DNA of 60,000 bases, from positions 1 to 60,000 of the forward strand of contig KV908340.1 of the NCBI GenBank assembly GCA_002005505.1, given 5' to 3'. Below, in pieces: positions 26,646 to 37,985 of this stretch. The translations under genes were made by a program, and so were the position numbers. How positions within the stretch are numbered: the first letter of the stretch is position 1; every line of letters begins with the position of its first letter. The DNA is from Botryococcus braunii (lineage: Eukaryota; Chlorophyta; Trebouxiophyceae). The notes below the pieces were generated by a model that saw nothing but the letters and a program-made list of their open reading frames with translations, was not told the DNA's origin and ran no database searches.

Positions 26646-27339
26646 TGTTGAGTTCTGAACATTATTATTGAATGCCTTGTGCTTTAAGTGATCTTCATGT
26701 GTGCACTATTAGGATATGGGTCCATTGAGAACATAAGGTACCTTGAGACACGGCAGATTCTGGACGTTTTCGAACATAAGGTACAATCCTATCTAGATCA
26801 CACGTTTGTCGGATGAACTCTTAAGGCTGCCCCACCGGAGTGAATACCAACTGGTTGTGAAAGATGCTGGGCATCACCAGATGCTAGTCTTGTCCGACAG
26901 TTGTGTGTGGCACTCAGCAGACAGTCGTACGGACTGTAGCTGGAGTAACTTCGTCTATTGACGACCTGTCTGCTTTGTACAGGTACGGTGCGGCAGTGTG
27001 TGTTGTATCATTGTTGCTATTGTGAGAGTGAACAAGCTTAGTGTACCCTGTAGTCACTCAAACAGTTAAGGGACAGTGACTTCAGGGAGTATAGGCATGT
27101 ACTTGAACGTAGCCGTCTAGAGCCTTATCTAGTGATTGCTTGATCGGTGCTTGTGTACAAGATAATGATGTAACGGAACTGGTTGTGAAAGATGCTGGGC
27201 ATCACCAGATGCTAGTCTTGTCCGACAGTTGTGTGTGGCACTCAGCAGACAGTCGTACGGACTGTAGCTGGAGTAACTTCGTCTATTGACGACCTGTCTG
27301 CTTTGTACAGGGAAAGCCGATTGCCCATAACTTTTCACA
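26646..27339 (+). repeat. Copia C 5' LTR
   Basis: 694 bp, identical by eye to 32963-33656. It contains a 134-bp direct repeat at 26849-26982 and 27177-27310 (period 328). Confidence 0.93.
26983..27310 (+). other. Putative LTR leader intron / duplicated leader exon, copia C
   Basis: The segment starts GTACGG after TTTGTACAG and ends TTTGTACAG before GGAAAG, i.e. GT-AG ends, 328 bp. Its last 134 bp duplicate the 134 bp preceding it. The same layout as in copia A and, with processed introns, in copia D. Spliced RNA would have the same 5' leader as the sequence at the LTR end. No spliced LTR of this family is present in the window, so this is inference by analogy. Confidence 0.45.
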
Positions 27340-27353
27340 GGTTATGGGCCCAC
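27340..27353 (+). other. Copia C primer binding site (half-tRNA iMet type)
   Basis: GGTTATGGGCCCAC directly after the LTR; complement of the iMet anticodon arm, as in copia A and D. Confidence 0.85.
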
Positions 27354-27438
27354 GCCCTTCCAGCTGAGCCAAGTAAAAGCAGGAGTGAAGGTTGTCTACG
27401 GATGGGTCAGACGTAAGCGTCAACAAAGGAGCTCGAGC

Positions 27439-27522
27439 ATGGCGCAGCGGCGCAAGGGAACTCGAGTGTACCAGGACCATTATCTTACTCACAGTTTACC
27501 TTTCTGGGAAATTCATAATTGA
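27439..27522 (+). CDS. Copia C short leader ORF (27 codons), possibly a broken pre-gag ORF
   Basis: An ATG 85 bp after the primer site opens a 27-residue frame beginning MAQRRKG, basic like the MAKKRTK start of the copia A ORF but without the H3-like sequence. A second open frame without ATG follows to 27704, and the span 27439-27704 is about the length of the copia A pre-gag ORF. A frame-damaged homologue is possible; similarity is too weak to be sure. The gag ATG follows at 27730. Confidence 0.3.
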   Translation: MAQRRKGTRVYQDHYLTHSLPFWEIHN

Positions 27523-27729
27523 AGTTTTAGCTGTGCTTTATCATTCATAGACGTTGTCTAGAAGCACTGAGTGAGTCGGGCCGGACTCCGGCGCAAACTT
27601 CTGAGGGGAACATATCTGCTACTACTGTGCAAGACTGGCTGGTAAATTTCCATGACATGGAGGGAATTGTAGGGTATTGCTGCATTCCAGAAGTTTATGA
27701 GTAAGTTTGGCTGGTGAAGTGACAATAGT

Positions 27730-30555
27730 ATGACAAAAAGGGGCAAAGAAAAGGAAAGTAGCAGTGAAACAGCAATGTCTCAACCTGGAGAAGTCAGTGG
27801 GGCCACTCCAGGGCAGTCTATGACCGGGACACAATCAGCCACTGCAGAACCAAAGGTGGAGATTGACAAGGCAGCCTACATCCCCAATACCTCTAATCCA
27901 AAGATGACTGTCATGCTTGATGATGGAGGGCGCAATTTTGAATTTTGGTATGAAGCTTTGGAGGCGTGCGCAAACACCAAGGGGGTCAGAGCGGCTTTGG
28001 AGAGGCCAATGCCAGGGTCGGTGGAGAACTCAGCCATCAAGCAGTGGCTGATCCAGTCAGTTCCAGTCATCTGGCATTCTCAGATCTCATGCCACAAAGC
28101 AGCGTTCGACTTCATCACGTGGGTGAAGAACAGTCATACTGGAGGGAGCAACCAAGACATCAACCTTGAGTGGTACAAGGAAATGGAGCAGGGCATCAAG
28201 ACAGGGGAGACACTCAAGGTCTACCTCTACAGAATGATGGATCTGGCTACAAGTCTCAGAAACAACGCGTTCATCCTCTTGGACCACAATGTTGGGGAGC
28301 TGATGGTGAAGGGCCTCCCTCCTGTGCTGAGGCTCGAGTCCCTGGAGGTTATGGCAACCGACAAGCCGCCATTGGAGCTGATTCAAAGAATCCTGCGCGC
28401 CGCAGCCAGCCGTGGGTACAAGGACCCACCTGCAGAGGGAACACCTCAGGCCATGGCAGCTGCAGCAGTGGCTGGTCCCTCTGGGGGGGTAGCTGGAGCG
28501 TCATCAAGCGCTGGAGCTGCACCAGGAGTGGGAGCAGTACCGGGAGTTGGAGCAGCACTACCAGCAAACGAACAGCCTCCCGCTGGCCCCTCTGCAACTA
28601 CTTTTGGTGGCAGGGGGCGTGGACCTGGCAGGGCAAGAAGGCCCAGAGAGGAGCTTACATGCCACTTCTGCAAGGCAAAGGGCCACTTCATGACTGACTG
28701 CGGACCGCTCAGGCAGCTGCAGGCTCTGCATCAAAACATGCAAGCGGCAAGCGTTGGGCCTGCAGCTTACTGGGGCCAGGGAGGCCCACAGTCGTCTCCT
28801 CAAGCCTGGTGGGACCATGGATTTGGCCGGGGTGGCCCGCCTTCATCCGCTTCCAGCCCTGGACCACCTTCAGCATATAACTATCCAACAAGTCAACACA
28901 CGTTTCCGGGGTGGCATTTACCACCTCCACCCCCTCCTTCTGGTGAGGCGATGTTTATCTCTCTCAATGTGCTTGCCCCAACTTCGCATGGAGCTAGCAG
29001 CACATCTTGGTTAATAGATAGTGGTGCCTCTGTGCATATAGTCAATGATCTCTCATTGCTCCATAATCCAGTTATGCATAGACAGCCTCTTCCTCTGCAC
29101 TTGGCAACCTCAGACGCCAAGGGAGGAATCATTGCATCTGGGTCTGTATGCCTTGTGAATGCAAGGCACGAAGTATTCTGGCTGCACAATGTGCAGTGTG
29201 TTCCTTCTGCGCATACCAACCTCATTTCAGTCACTGGTGCAATTCAGGATGGAGCATCTTTCCTGACTGACACTGCAGGTGGTTACACAGCCATGAAGGG
29301 ACCTGAAGGGTGGTGTGGAGATATCACCCGCGCACGAGGTCTGTTTTTTTTGGAGTTTGTTAGTCCTGTCAGAGGGCAGCAAGTTGGCTGCAGACATATT
29401 GATCACATGGCTGAGGCGTCTCATCTTAGGAAAGGACACGTGTGTAGCGAGAGATCTCTGTGGCATGCTAGGTTAGGTCATCCTGGTGCCAGCAGCATGC
29501 AGAGGTTCTCCAAGGAAGATCTGGTTACAGGAATCAATATCTCCCTTGCTCCCTGCTCTGAGTGCCCCAAGCACTGTGAATCGTGTATACAAGGGAAACA
29601 CTCCAGACCTCCTTTCCCTGTATCTTCCAGGCCTGCACATCACCCACTCGATAGAGTCCATGTGGATACTGTGGGTCCCATATCACCTCCTGCCATCACA
29701 GGTGAACGATATTGGGTCACTGTAGTGGATGAAAGTTCACACCAAGTTGCCTCCCTGCCTGTGAAGTCAAAGGATTGCATCCCAAAGGCTGTGATAGACC
29801 TGCTCCGTTTTTGGCAGACCCAACGAGGCACGGTTGTGAAGTGTGTGAGGACTGACAGGGGTTCAGAGTTCCTGAACCAGCAATTCAAAGAGTTTTGTGC
29901 TCAGCAGGGCACTAAGATGGAGTCCTCAGCGCCCTACACGCCTCAGCAGAATGGGGTGGCGGAGAGGATGAATAGGACCCTGAAGGAGCGAACAAGGACT
30001 CTGTTGGTCCATGCTGCAGCAGACCCTTCCCTTTGGAAGGAGGCGCTCGAGACAGCTACCCTCCTCTACAATGTGGGTCCTACTTCAGGCAGGTCCCTGA
30101 CCCCCATGGAATTATTCTTTGGTGTCAAACCTGATGTGTCGGTGCTGCGCACGTTTGGCTGTGTAGCCCATGTGCACATTCCCAGTGGCCAAAGGTCTGT
30201 TTTTGGGCCCAAGACCATCCCTGGGATGTTTACTGGTTATTGTCCCCAGTCTAAAGCGTATCGTGTGTACGTGGGGAATGGAGTGTGGAAGGAGAGTAGG
30301 GACGTCAGCTTTATCGAGCACTTGAGGGGGGCTGAGAGAGTGGGTCTATCAAAGGTCCAGCCTGGGTCTGTCTATGATTCTAGGATATCACCCCCCTTGG
30401 CAGTGAGAATCTGGCAACGCCTCAAGCAATTCCCTCTGCTGCTCCACCCACGTTCTGGGATGAGGAGGATGACCATGGAGTGGAGACGCTTTCCACTGGG
30501 GCTCTTGGGACCTCTGGACTTTGTGCTGGGGATCAGTCTGGAGACGGGACCATAG
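27730..30555 (+). pseudogene. gag-pol: Copia C Gag-Pol, first frame (gag, protease, integrase)
   Basis: 941 residues. Gag with zinc knuckle CHFCKAKGHFMTDC (about 311-324) preceded by an Ala/Gly/Pro-rich stretch; protease WLIDSGASVHIVND (about 428); integrase with HARLGHPG to CESCIQG, then VDTVGP, TDRGSEF and QQNGVAERMNR. Similar throughout to copia A. The frame leaves the expected path at a run of six C (30391-30396); the expected acidic linker continues in the next frame (about 30397-30665). Confidence 0.9.
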
Positions 30556-30631
30556 CAGCACATGACCAAGGAACCCCACCAGCCTGGATTCTACTGTTGG
30601 GACCCCAGAACCATCTCAGCACTCGTGGTCG

Positions 30632-31828
30632 GTGCTTGAGCATATGCAGAATCTGGCCAGGGGGGGTGTAGAAACTCAATCCCAGGTAGAAAAAATGCAG
30701 AAGGTACAAGAGGGGTTGCGAATGCAGGGGAAGTCACAAATTCCCCTTCCTCCAGGGACCACCCTTACAAGGGAGCAGCGTTATGTACAGCGCGTGGCTA
30801 GGAGAGAGCATTCTGACATCCCATTGCATGCCCCTGACCCAGGTCAGGCAATTGTGAGTGAGCCAAACATGGCTGGTCTCCCTGATATGCAGGGGCAGGT
30901 TGAGACAGTCGAGGCTATGTTCGGTGCAGATGTAAGAGATGAGAGCAGTGGGTTAGACATGCCAGCAGTAGGGGAAGCTGGTGCCCAATCCCAGTCACTG
31001 GCTAGTCATGCTTATGGTGTGCAGGCTGACATTGTAGGCGCAGCTCAGGCAAGTCTGGGTAGTGTGCCCAAGTGTGAGTCCAGGAGAGAGAGAGAGCTGC
31101 TGCTCCCCTCTGCATTGCGGAAGGTGCGAGAATGTAAGGGTGCTGCACATGAGTCCAGTAGTCAAGGAGAGAGAGAGAGACTTGAGAAGGAATCAGATAA
31201 TCCCGGCAGTACTGCCCAGTCCCAGCATAAGGTACATAATGTACCTTATTCTGGCAACCAGGGAGAGAGAGAGAGAGAAGGGAACAGCACCAGTAAGGCT
31301 GACAGCCCTGCTGCACCACAGCATAAGGTACAGAGTGTACCTTCTGTCAGGTTGGGAAAAGTTCACGTGCCCTCAAACTTGAGGGAAGCCCAGCGCTCAC
31401 CTCAGTGGGAGTTTTGGCAGCAGGCAATGCAAGAGGAGATGGAGTCTTTAGACACCCATGAGGTTATGCAGTATGTGGAAAGACCCCATGGGCAGAAAGT
31501 TATCCCTGTTCATTGGATTTTTTCTACAAAAAACGATGCACATGGGAATGTCACTCGGTTTAAAGCAAGATTGGTTGCCCAGGGTTGCAGACAGATTCCT
31601 GGTATAGATGTTGGTGAGGTTTTTGCACCTACCAGCAGCTATGGTGCTAGGAGAGCTGTGCTGGCAGTGGCTGCCACACAAAATCTTGAGATCCACCAAG
31701 TGGATATCAAGACAGCTTTTCTCAATGGGGAGTTGGAGGAAGAGGTCTATGTGACCCAACCACCAGGATTTGAGAATGGCAACACGAGAGTTGTGTGCCC
31801 AGCTCAGGAAGGCACTCTACGGTCTTAA
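30632..31828 (+). pseudogene. Copia C Gag-Pol, second frame (linker and start of RT)
   Basis: 398 residues in a different frame. It contains the end of the integrase-RT linker and the RT start (VHVPSNLREAQRSPQWEFW, PVHWIFSTKNDAHGNVTRFK, HQVDIKTAFLNGELEEEVYV). Homology to copia A is continuous from a G7 run (30660-30666), where the frame changes from the preceding one, to 31798-31800, where an extra C in GTGTGCCCAG shifts it again. Confidence 0.88.
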
Positions 31829-32942
31829 GCAAGCCCCACGGGCTTGGCACAAGACCTTGAGCGACAAGTTGAGCGTGATGGGGTATAGTGTGTGCAAGAG
31901 CGACGCTGGGGTATACATCAGGAGGGCCCCTGATGGTAATCTGTCGTTTATTCTTGTTTATGTCGATGATCTTCTCATAGTTGCCAGAGTGGTTGCAGAG
32001 ATTGAGTGGGGGAAAGAGTTATTGAAGAAGGACTTCACCATCCATGATTTGGGAGAGGTGAATGATTTCCTGGGGTGTCAGGTCCTACGCAATAGAGTTC
32101 AGGGCACTATTTCCATGAGTTGCACTCCCAAGATTGATGCTCTTGTGGAGAAGTTTGGCGTTCCTGATGATGGACGTGGGGTTGATACCCCCATGTCCAA
32201 GGACTTCGTGGCTAGCAGCAGACCCGAGTCCTCAGATGGTATGTCACATGGGGCTGGTACCCCTCTGCCACCTGGTCATCGATACTGCGAGTTAATTGGA
32301 TCGTTACTGTACATAGCCAATACGACCCGGCCTGACATTTCTCAGGCTGTTGGAGTGTTGTCAAGGTATAGAATGACACCCACTACCTCACACTGGAATG
32401 AGGCCATTCGAGTGCTGAAGTACTTGAGAGATACCAGAGAGTTAGCTCTTACTCTGGGTGGAAAGGGCCCTGAGCTAGAAGGCTATGTTGATGCCGACTA
32501 TGCTGGGGACCTGGACCACAGGTATTCCACCACTGGCTATGTTCTATCAGTCTATGGTAGTGCCGTGGTTTGGGGAAGCAAGAAGCAGAGCTCAGTTGCT
32601 ACCTCAACTGTGCAAGCTGAGTTTATGGCAGCTGGCCATATTGTGAAGGAAGCCAACTGGCTAAGGGGCTTCTTGGAAGAGATAGGGGCTGCACCTTGGA
32701 GGGTCAAAATTTTCTGTGACAACCAAGGATGCATTTCTAATTTACGGAACCCCCTGTATTCCAAATTCACAAAGCACGTTGCAGTAAGCTTCCACTACGC
32801 TAGGGAAGCTATGGCACTTGGGCAGGTAGATATCCTCTATGTGGAATCTGCTCGCAATGTGGCTGACATTATGACCAAGCCACTTGCCAAGCCCGTGTTT
32901 GTTGGTCATCGTGATTCACTAGGTTTGAGAAGATACACTTAA
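31770..32942 (+). pseudogene. Copia C Gag-Pol, third frame (RT and RNase H)
   Basis: Coding from about 31801: LRKALYGLKQAPRAWHK, catalytic YVDDLLIVA near 31959, RNase H YVDADYAGD and STVQAEFMA, ending at TAA 32940-32942, 20 bp before the 3' LTR. Apart from the three single-base shifts the element looks complete. Confidence 0.9.
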
Positions 32943-32962
32943 AGCATGCAGGCAAGGGGAAG

Positions 32963-33656
32963 TGTTGAGTTCTGAACATTATTATTGAATGCCTTGTGCT
33001 TTAAGTGATCTTCATGTGTGCACTATTAGGATATGGGTCCATTGAGAACATAAGGTACCTTGAGACACGGCAGATTCTGGACGTTTTCGAACATAAGGTA
33101 CAATCCTATCTAGATCACACGTTTGTCGGATGAACTCTTAAGGCTGCCCCACCGGAGTGAATACCAACTGGTTGTGAAAGATGCTGGGCATCACCAGATG
33201 CTAGTCTTGTCCGACAGTTGTGTGTGGCACTCAGCAGACAGTCGTACGGACTGTAGCTGGAGTAACTTCGTCTATTGACGACCTGTCTGCTTTGTACAGG
33301 TACGGTGCGGCAGTGTGTGTTGTATCATTGTTGCTATTGTGAGAGTGAACAAGCTTAGTGTACCCTGTAGTCACTCAAACAGTTAAGGGACAGTGACTTC
33401 AGGGAGTATAGGCATGTACTTGAACGTAGCCGTCTAGAGCCTTATCTAGTGATTGCTTGATCGGTGCTTGTGTACAAGATAATGATGTAACGGAACTGGT
33501 TGTGAAAGATGCTGGGCATCACCAGATGCTAGTCTTGTCCGACAGTTGTGTGTGGCACTCAGCAGACAGTCGTACGGACTGTAGCTGGAGTAACTTCGTC
33601 TATTGACGACCTGTCTGCTTTGTACAGGGAAAGCCGATTGCCCATAACTTTTCACA
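32963..33656 (+). repeat. Copia C 3' LTR
   Basis: 694 bp, same as 5' LTR, with internal repeats at 33166-33299 and 33494-33627. Preceded by purine tract GGCAAGGGGAAG (32951-32962) and followed by the CCAAT duplication and the rest of the copia D LTR. Confidence 0.93.
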
Positions 33657-33739
33657 CCAATTTCCAAGGCTCTGAACCTCAATTCTGATACGAATTCATG
33701 AAAAAGGGCCAGAACAGCGCAAGTCAACGCGCTGGTCTG

Positions 33740-33745
33740 ATAATA
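33740..33745 (+). promoter_or_regulatory. Possible TATA-like element of copia D
   Basis: ATAATA lies 29-34 bp upstream of 33774, where the two leader copies start to be similar. Since the second copy looks like cDNA of a spliced RNA, its start should equal the capped RNA end, which makes the spacing meaningful. The same word is at 58701-58706 in the 3' LTR. Confidence 0.4.
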
Positions 33746-33773
33746 CTAGGAGCGACTGACCGAAGTCTCAAGC

Positions 33774-34496
33774 AGTCAATCCGTTGTGTTTGTGAAACGT
33801 CTTTGTTGTCTCAAACACTGACTCTCAGCCTGATCTCAATTAACTCTCATCTCTGTTGGCATCGTGGATGCATTGTGTCAGATCAAGAGGAGATCAGACT
33901 GGTGAGACGCACGTTTGTCGCTTACGTTATTCTAGCAGCCGTAAGTGCTGGTTTATTGAGTTTAACTAAGAAAGTATTCTTGGTAATGTGCAGGCCTGTT
34001 AAACTGCTTCCATCATACAATGTTGTTGATGTTGAAAGTATTTACTTACTTGGTAAGCAGTTTACGCTGCACGTTGGTTTGCAGACAAGTAACCGCATTT
34101 GAATTACCAGCAAGATACTGATTGTGTAACATGCACAGGATGACACATGCATATGTATCATCGTCTGTGATTTATAATATTAAATACAAACTGGATCTTG
34201 CAGGTAATCGTTAGATAGACCAGTGTCGTATACTACCCGGTGTAAGTCAATCCGTTGTGTTTGTGAAACGTCTTTGTTGTCTCAAACACTGACTCTCAGC
34301 CTGATCTCAATTAACTCTCATCTCTGTTGGCATCGTGGATGCATTGTGTCAGATCAAGAGGAGATCAGACTGGCCTGTTAAACTGCTTCCATCATACAAT
34401 GTTGTTGATGTTGAAAGTATTTACTTACTTGGATGACACATGCATATGTATCATCGTCTGTGATTTATAATATTAAATACAAACTGGATCTTGCAG
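33774..34496 (+). other. Twin leader in copia D 5' LTR: unspliced copy plus spliced copy
   Basis: Copy 1 (33774-34203) has exon 1, intron GTGAGA...GTGCAG (33902-33993, 92 bp), exon 2, intron GTAAGC...GCACAG (34053-34138, 86 bp) and exon 3 ending TTGCAG. A 41-bp spacer beginning GTAATC follows. Copy 2 (34245-34496, 252 bp) is exon 1-2-3 joined exactly, with no intron, then GATCCACA and the LTR end. A third splice from the GTAATC donor to the TTGCAG end of copy 2 would make the RNA leader equal to copy 2. The same layout is in the 3' LTR. Confidence 0.9.
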
Positions 34497-34506
34497 GATC
34501 CACAAT

Positions 34507-34520
34507 GGTTATGGGCCCAC
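34507..34520 (+). other. Copia D primer binding site (half-tRNA iMet type)
   Basis: GGTTATGGGCCCAC two bases after the LTR; complement of the iMet anticodon arm, shared with copia A and C. Confidence 0.85.
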
Positions 34521-34524
34521 GCCC

Positions 34525-35145
34525 ATGGAGCAACGACCACCTCTATTGACGGACGACGAGCTTAATTGGCTCCGCGAAGGGCACTTCCACTGCGACCTAT
34601 GCAATAATTGGGTGTCTGGCAAAGTCCCTATTGAGAATGTAAATCGTGCTATTGAACGGGGAATCATTGTGTTTGAAGACTTTTGCCGAGAAGGTATTGA
34701 GGAAGAAGGCTACTATCAAGCCAAGTTTAACAATCGCGACTCTCAGTTAATCCAATCAGTTGAAAACTCGAAGTATCCAGTTCCAAGCCATCCCCGCCGT
34801 ACATTTTCTCTTGACACTTGGGAAGCTAGACTTATCGATCGAGACAATTACTCACACAGCCTTCGTGAGCAATACTATACGTTAGCTAGATACGAAATTC
34901 CCTTAGATTTTTCCCATCATTGTCTTCTCATTGAATTTGCAACACTCCTTGCATTAAGTAGAGGAGCGAATGTATCGTTAAGTCCATGGCTTTTACGAGA
35001 CGAATCACCATATGAATCATTGAAGGAGAAACTTGCTGAGACAATCAATTCCATTGGCCGTGATCTAGAAAACAATTCAGAGCAAAGGTGCAGGTGCTAC
35101 ATTCCCAGGCATGGCAACATTGGGCACGAACCCTACCCCAGGTGA
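34525..35145 (+). CDS. Copia D pre-gag ORF, 206 residues, unknown function
   Basis: ATG four bases after the primer site; the frame overlaps the gag-pol start (35111) by 35 bp. The protein is acidic and polar, with CDLCNNW near residue 24, a possible half zinc motif, and an Arg-rich, Cys-containing C-terminus. No signal peptide or membrane segment. It is not similar to the copia A pre-gag ORF by eye, but the position is the same. Most Ty1/copia elements have no ORF between the primer site and gag. Conserved intact in a young element; I do not recognise the family. Confidence 0.6.
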   Translation: MEQRPPLLTDDELNWLREGHFHCDLCNNWVSGKVPIENVNRAIERGIIVFEDFCREGIEEEGYYQAKFNNRDSQLIQSVENSKYPVPSHPRRTFSLDTWEARLIDRDNYSHSLREQYYTLARYEIPLDFSHHCLLIEFATLLALSRGANVSLSPWLLRDESPYESLKEKLAETINSIGRDLENNSEQRCRCYIPRHGNIGHEPYPR

Positions 35146-36947
35146 TTTATCCAATCCACCATCAAATCCACCCAACCCTTCAGCTGGCATTACTAGTCAG
35201 TCTGCCCAGTCAGGTAATAGCATAGATCAGACAAACCCTGTTTATACTAATCTAAAACTGGTTCAGGGTTTAGACCTGGATTGTGAAAACGGTTTTAGAT
35301 GGCAGAAAGATGTTCTAAATGTTGCTAATAGCAAACGTATTAGGATGTGTCTCGATGAAGAACATCCTAATACAGCAGGGGACTCTCTTGCTATGAGTCT
35401 TCTAACTGAGAAAATCCCTGACGTTTGGGTGGACAGGGCATTGGATATGCCAAACGCAAAGCAGGCGTATGATTGGCTGCTGCGCAAGTTCACTGGTGGC
35501 CACAATGAGGAGTTAATGAGAAAATGGTCCAAGGTCTTGGACTATGGGCGTATCAGTGAGGGTCAGGAGTACCATTCATATGTTGCTAGGAAGTTCAGGA
35601 TTGCAAGGGGTCTACAAGCCAATAATCACCCATGCTCTGATGGTAGGCTAAAAATGGGGATTGTAGAGGGTTTGCCTAAGCATTTTGACCATGCCAAATC
35701 CAATCTCTACACCTCCTGCCTTGGTGAGGATGAGGACAAGGTCACACTCAATATTCAGGCATGTTCAAGGTTGCTTGGAATTGATGAATTTAAGGCCCCC
35801 TCACCATCAGTCAATCTGATCAATCCAGTCAGATGTCCCCCTCGTCCCAGGAACGCTCCAGGATCCAGGCCACAAGGGATGCCAGAAGATCTGCCTGACA
35901 ACTTCAGGGGCTGCTGGCACTGCTTGGAAGATGGACATACCAGAAACGTGTGTCCAAAACTTATAGCTGAGAAAGAAAAAAGGGCTGCCCTCATTTCAGC
36001 ACGCATGAATCCAGCCAATCCAGTTGGAGGTATTGCATTGGGGGACTCTTCTGACTCAGGTAATCCATTCTCTAGATGGGTGGTAGACTCAGGAGCCTCA
36101 ACACACATATGCAATGATGTTAGACTCATGCAAAACATTCACTGGTATACACAGCCAAAGGGTCTAAACTTGGCAACTGGTGAACATGTTGCACAACGCA
36201 AGGCATGTGGTTGTGTGTGCTTAGTAGATGAAATGGGGAACATGTGTAAACTTAAAAATGTAGAGTATGTACCTACTGCTATTGAAAATTTGTTGTCGGT
36301 CTCCAGTGCAGTAACAGATGGCATCATGTTTACAAACAATTCACATGGAGAGATTATCAGTATGTACAGCAATACTTCAAAATTCATCTCTGAAGTCAGA
36401 AAAGAAAGAGGACTGTATTTTGTTTACTGCCTGTGCTGCAAAATTCAGCTCTCACATAGTGTTGGATACGCTCACAAATGCTCTGAATATGATTTGTGGC
36501 ATCAACGCTTGGGACATCCAGGAAGTAAAAACCTGGAACGACTGCAGACTGAGGATATGGTGAAGGGAATAGCTACATCTCAGTCTCCTTGCTTACATGG
36601 TCATTCACTGTGTGATGTGTGTGTGATGGGCAAGCAGACTAAAGATAGCTACCAAAGATCCCCAGTATCAGCAACTGAACGTCTTCAGCTGTTGCACTTG
36701 GATGTAATTGGTGAGCTACCAATTCCAGGAGCTGAGGGTGAACGCTACATGCTCACAGTACTAGACGATTACTCTAGAGCTGGTGAATCCGTAGCATTGA
36801 CTTCCAAGTCCCAGGTGGGTGGTGCTGTTAAGTCAATCATCCTGTACTTGGAAAATCAGACTAATCACAATGTTAAGGTGGTTAGGTCTGATAGGGGAAG
36901 TGAGTTTGTAAATGCTGACTTGCTTGACTTTTTTCAGTCTAAAGGGA
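35111..36947 (+). CDS. gag-pol: Copia D Gag-Pol, part 1 (gag, protease, integrase start)
   Basis: Begins at ATG 35111. Gag with zinc knuckle CWHCLEDGHTRNVC (near residue 268); protease WVVDSGASTHICND (near 322); integrase HQRLGHPGS to CDVCVMG, LDVIGELP and SDRGSEF. The piece is cut by gypsy E at 36947 after the second catalytic Asp; an in-frame TAG in the gypsy LTR ends the apparent ORF. Coding resumes in phase at 48932. Sequence is clearly distinct from copia A and C. Confidence 0.93.
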
Positions 36948-36966
36948 TGTAGCGCGCGGCAGGCAG
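36948..36966 (+). repeat. Gypsy E 5' LTR, first 19 bp
   Basis: Matches the first 19 bp of 48764-48926. Ends with GGCAG (36962-36966), target duplication of gypsy F. Confidence 0.9.
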
Positions 36967-37227
36967 TGTAGACTATAGCTTAGCGGAAGAGGTTTAGGAG
37001 GAGACAGTGAGACGTTCGTGGTGTGCAACAAAAGAGTGTTACATGATTGATTCGCAAGCGTACTCTTAAACCCAGGGTGGATTGAATTATATCGTACTGC
37101 CACAGACGCGTGATCGGGCAACCGAGCGAAGTACCTGAGCGAGGTTGTACTGCGAACTAGATCACAAGGCAAGTCATGCACTATGCCAAGGACCCTACTA
37201 GAGCATTATACCCTAGGAAATGCTACA
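36967..37227 (-). repeat. Gypsy F 3' LTR (left end)
   Basis: 261 bp matching 42736-42996. In element orientation it is the 3' LTR; the adjacent purine tract (GCCAAGGGGGAGGGCA on the minus strand, 37228-37243) confirms orientation. Confidence 0.92.
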
Positions 37228-37985
37228 TGCCCTCCCCCTTGGCATAAGCTATGAGATGATGTTTATGGCAAATGGGGCCACAAACGTAAGACAGGGGTAT
37301 CACGAACCCTGCTTACTGTAACTATAGACAATCACACCTCCTATAGTTACTACATAACGCAAGTCAGAGGATGAAATCCACAAGCAAGTTTAGCACGACA
37401 CAGACGAGGGACTCATCTGCTCAATGCTCGAATACCTTAACATTCTAAGGACTATCGTCTGCAAGGCGGATCCTCTAACTTAGGGGACGAACTCCCTAGA
37501 CAGCACTCACACCAGTGATGAAACAATAAGGTTGAGTCATTAGACTAGCACTTGTCCAAACCTTAGGTCCAGTTACCCTGCTACGCAGTGCAACCTTCGC
37601 TTGAGGTGGCTTTCCAACAACGGGCATAAGGCATATTGTCTAGAGCAGCAAGCTAGACACACTAACTGCCACATGTTGTATCTCATGGGTAAGATACCAA
37701 AGCAAGTTATTCAAGCACGGAACTACAATTTGCAGCTACACTGCAACAGCAAGTGCATCACAAAGTGGAGCCGTGGGTCAAGGAAACATAACCCATGCAA
37801 AACATATAACCAAGAGACATGCATGCAAATCCCCAATCACGAATCCCCCTCCCAGACCCTTCCACCCTCCCTCCCTCCCAAACCCAAGCTGGCTGGCATT
37901 GAAGCTCCAAGGGTCATCAGCCGCAAGTGGCTGGAAAAGGCTCAAGCCGCAAATGGCTTAATCAAGGGATGCCCGCAAGTGGGAC
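37228..37985 (-). other. Gypsy F 3' noncoding region
   Basis: 758 bp between the chromodomain stop and the left LTR. A plus-strand open frame at 37601-38086 overlaps the chromodomain and looks like a shadow. Apart from a pyrimidine-rich run (about 37855-37882, plus strand) I see nothing. Confidence 0.6.

Larger units (their letters stand above)
26646..33656 (+). mobile_element. Copia C: Ty1/copia element inserted in copia D 5' LTR
   Basis: 7011 bp with two 694-bp LTRs (TGTTGAGTTC...TTTTCACA) and target duplication CCAAT (26641-26645, 33657-33661). It is related to copia A in protein sequence and layout (half-tRNA primer site, leader repeat in the LTR, purine tract GGCAAGGGGAAG). Its gag-pol frame is broken at three homopolymer runs, though the LTRs look identical. 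Confidence 0.94.
33662..34504 (+). repeat. Copia D 5' LTR, second part
   Basis: Matches 58623-59465. It holds the transcription-start region and the twin leader (33774-34496). The LTR ends GATCCACA at 34504. Confidence 0.93.

Noticed and set aside
33698..34102. 134-codon ORF in copia D LTR (also 58659-59063)
   Set aside because: It crosses the exon 1 and intron 1 boundary of the leader and shows no domain; better explained as chance frame in the LTR.
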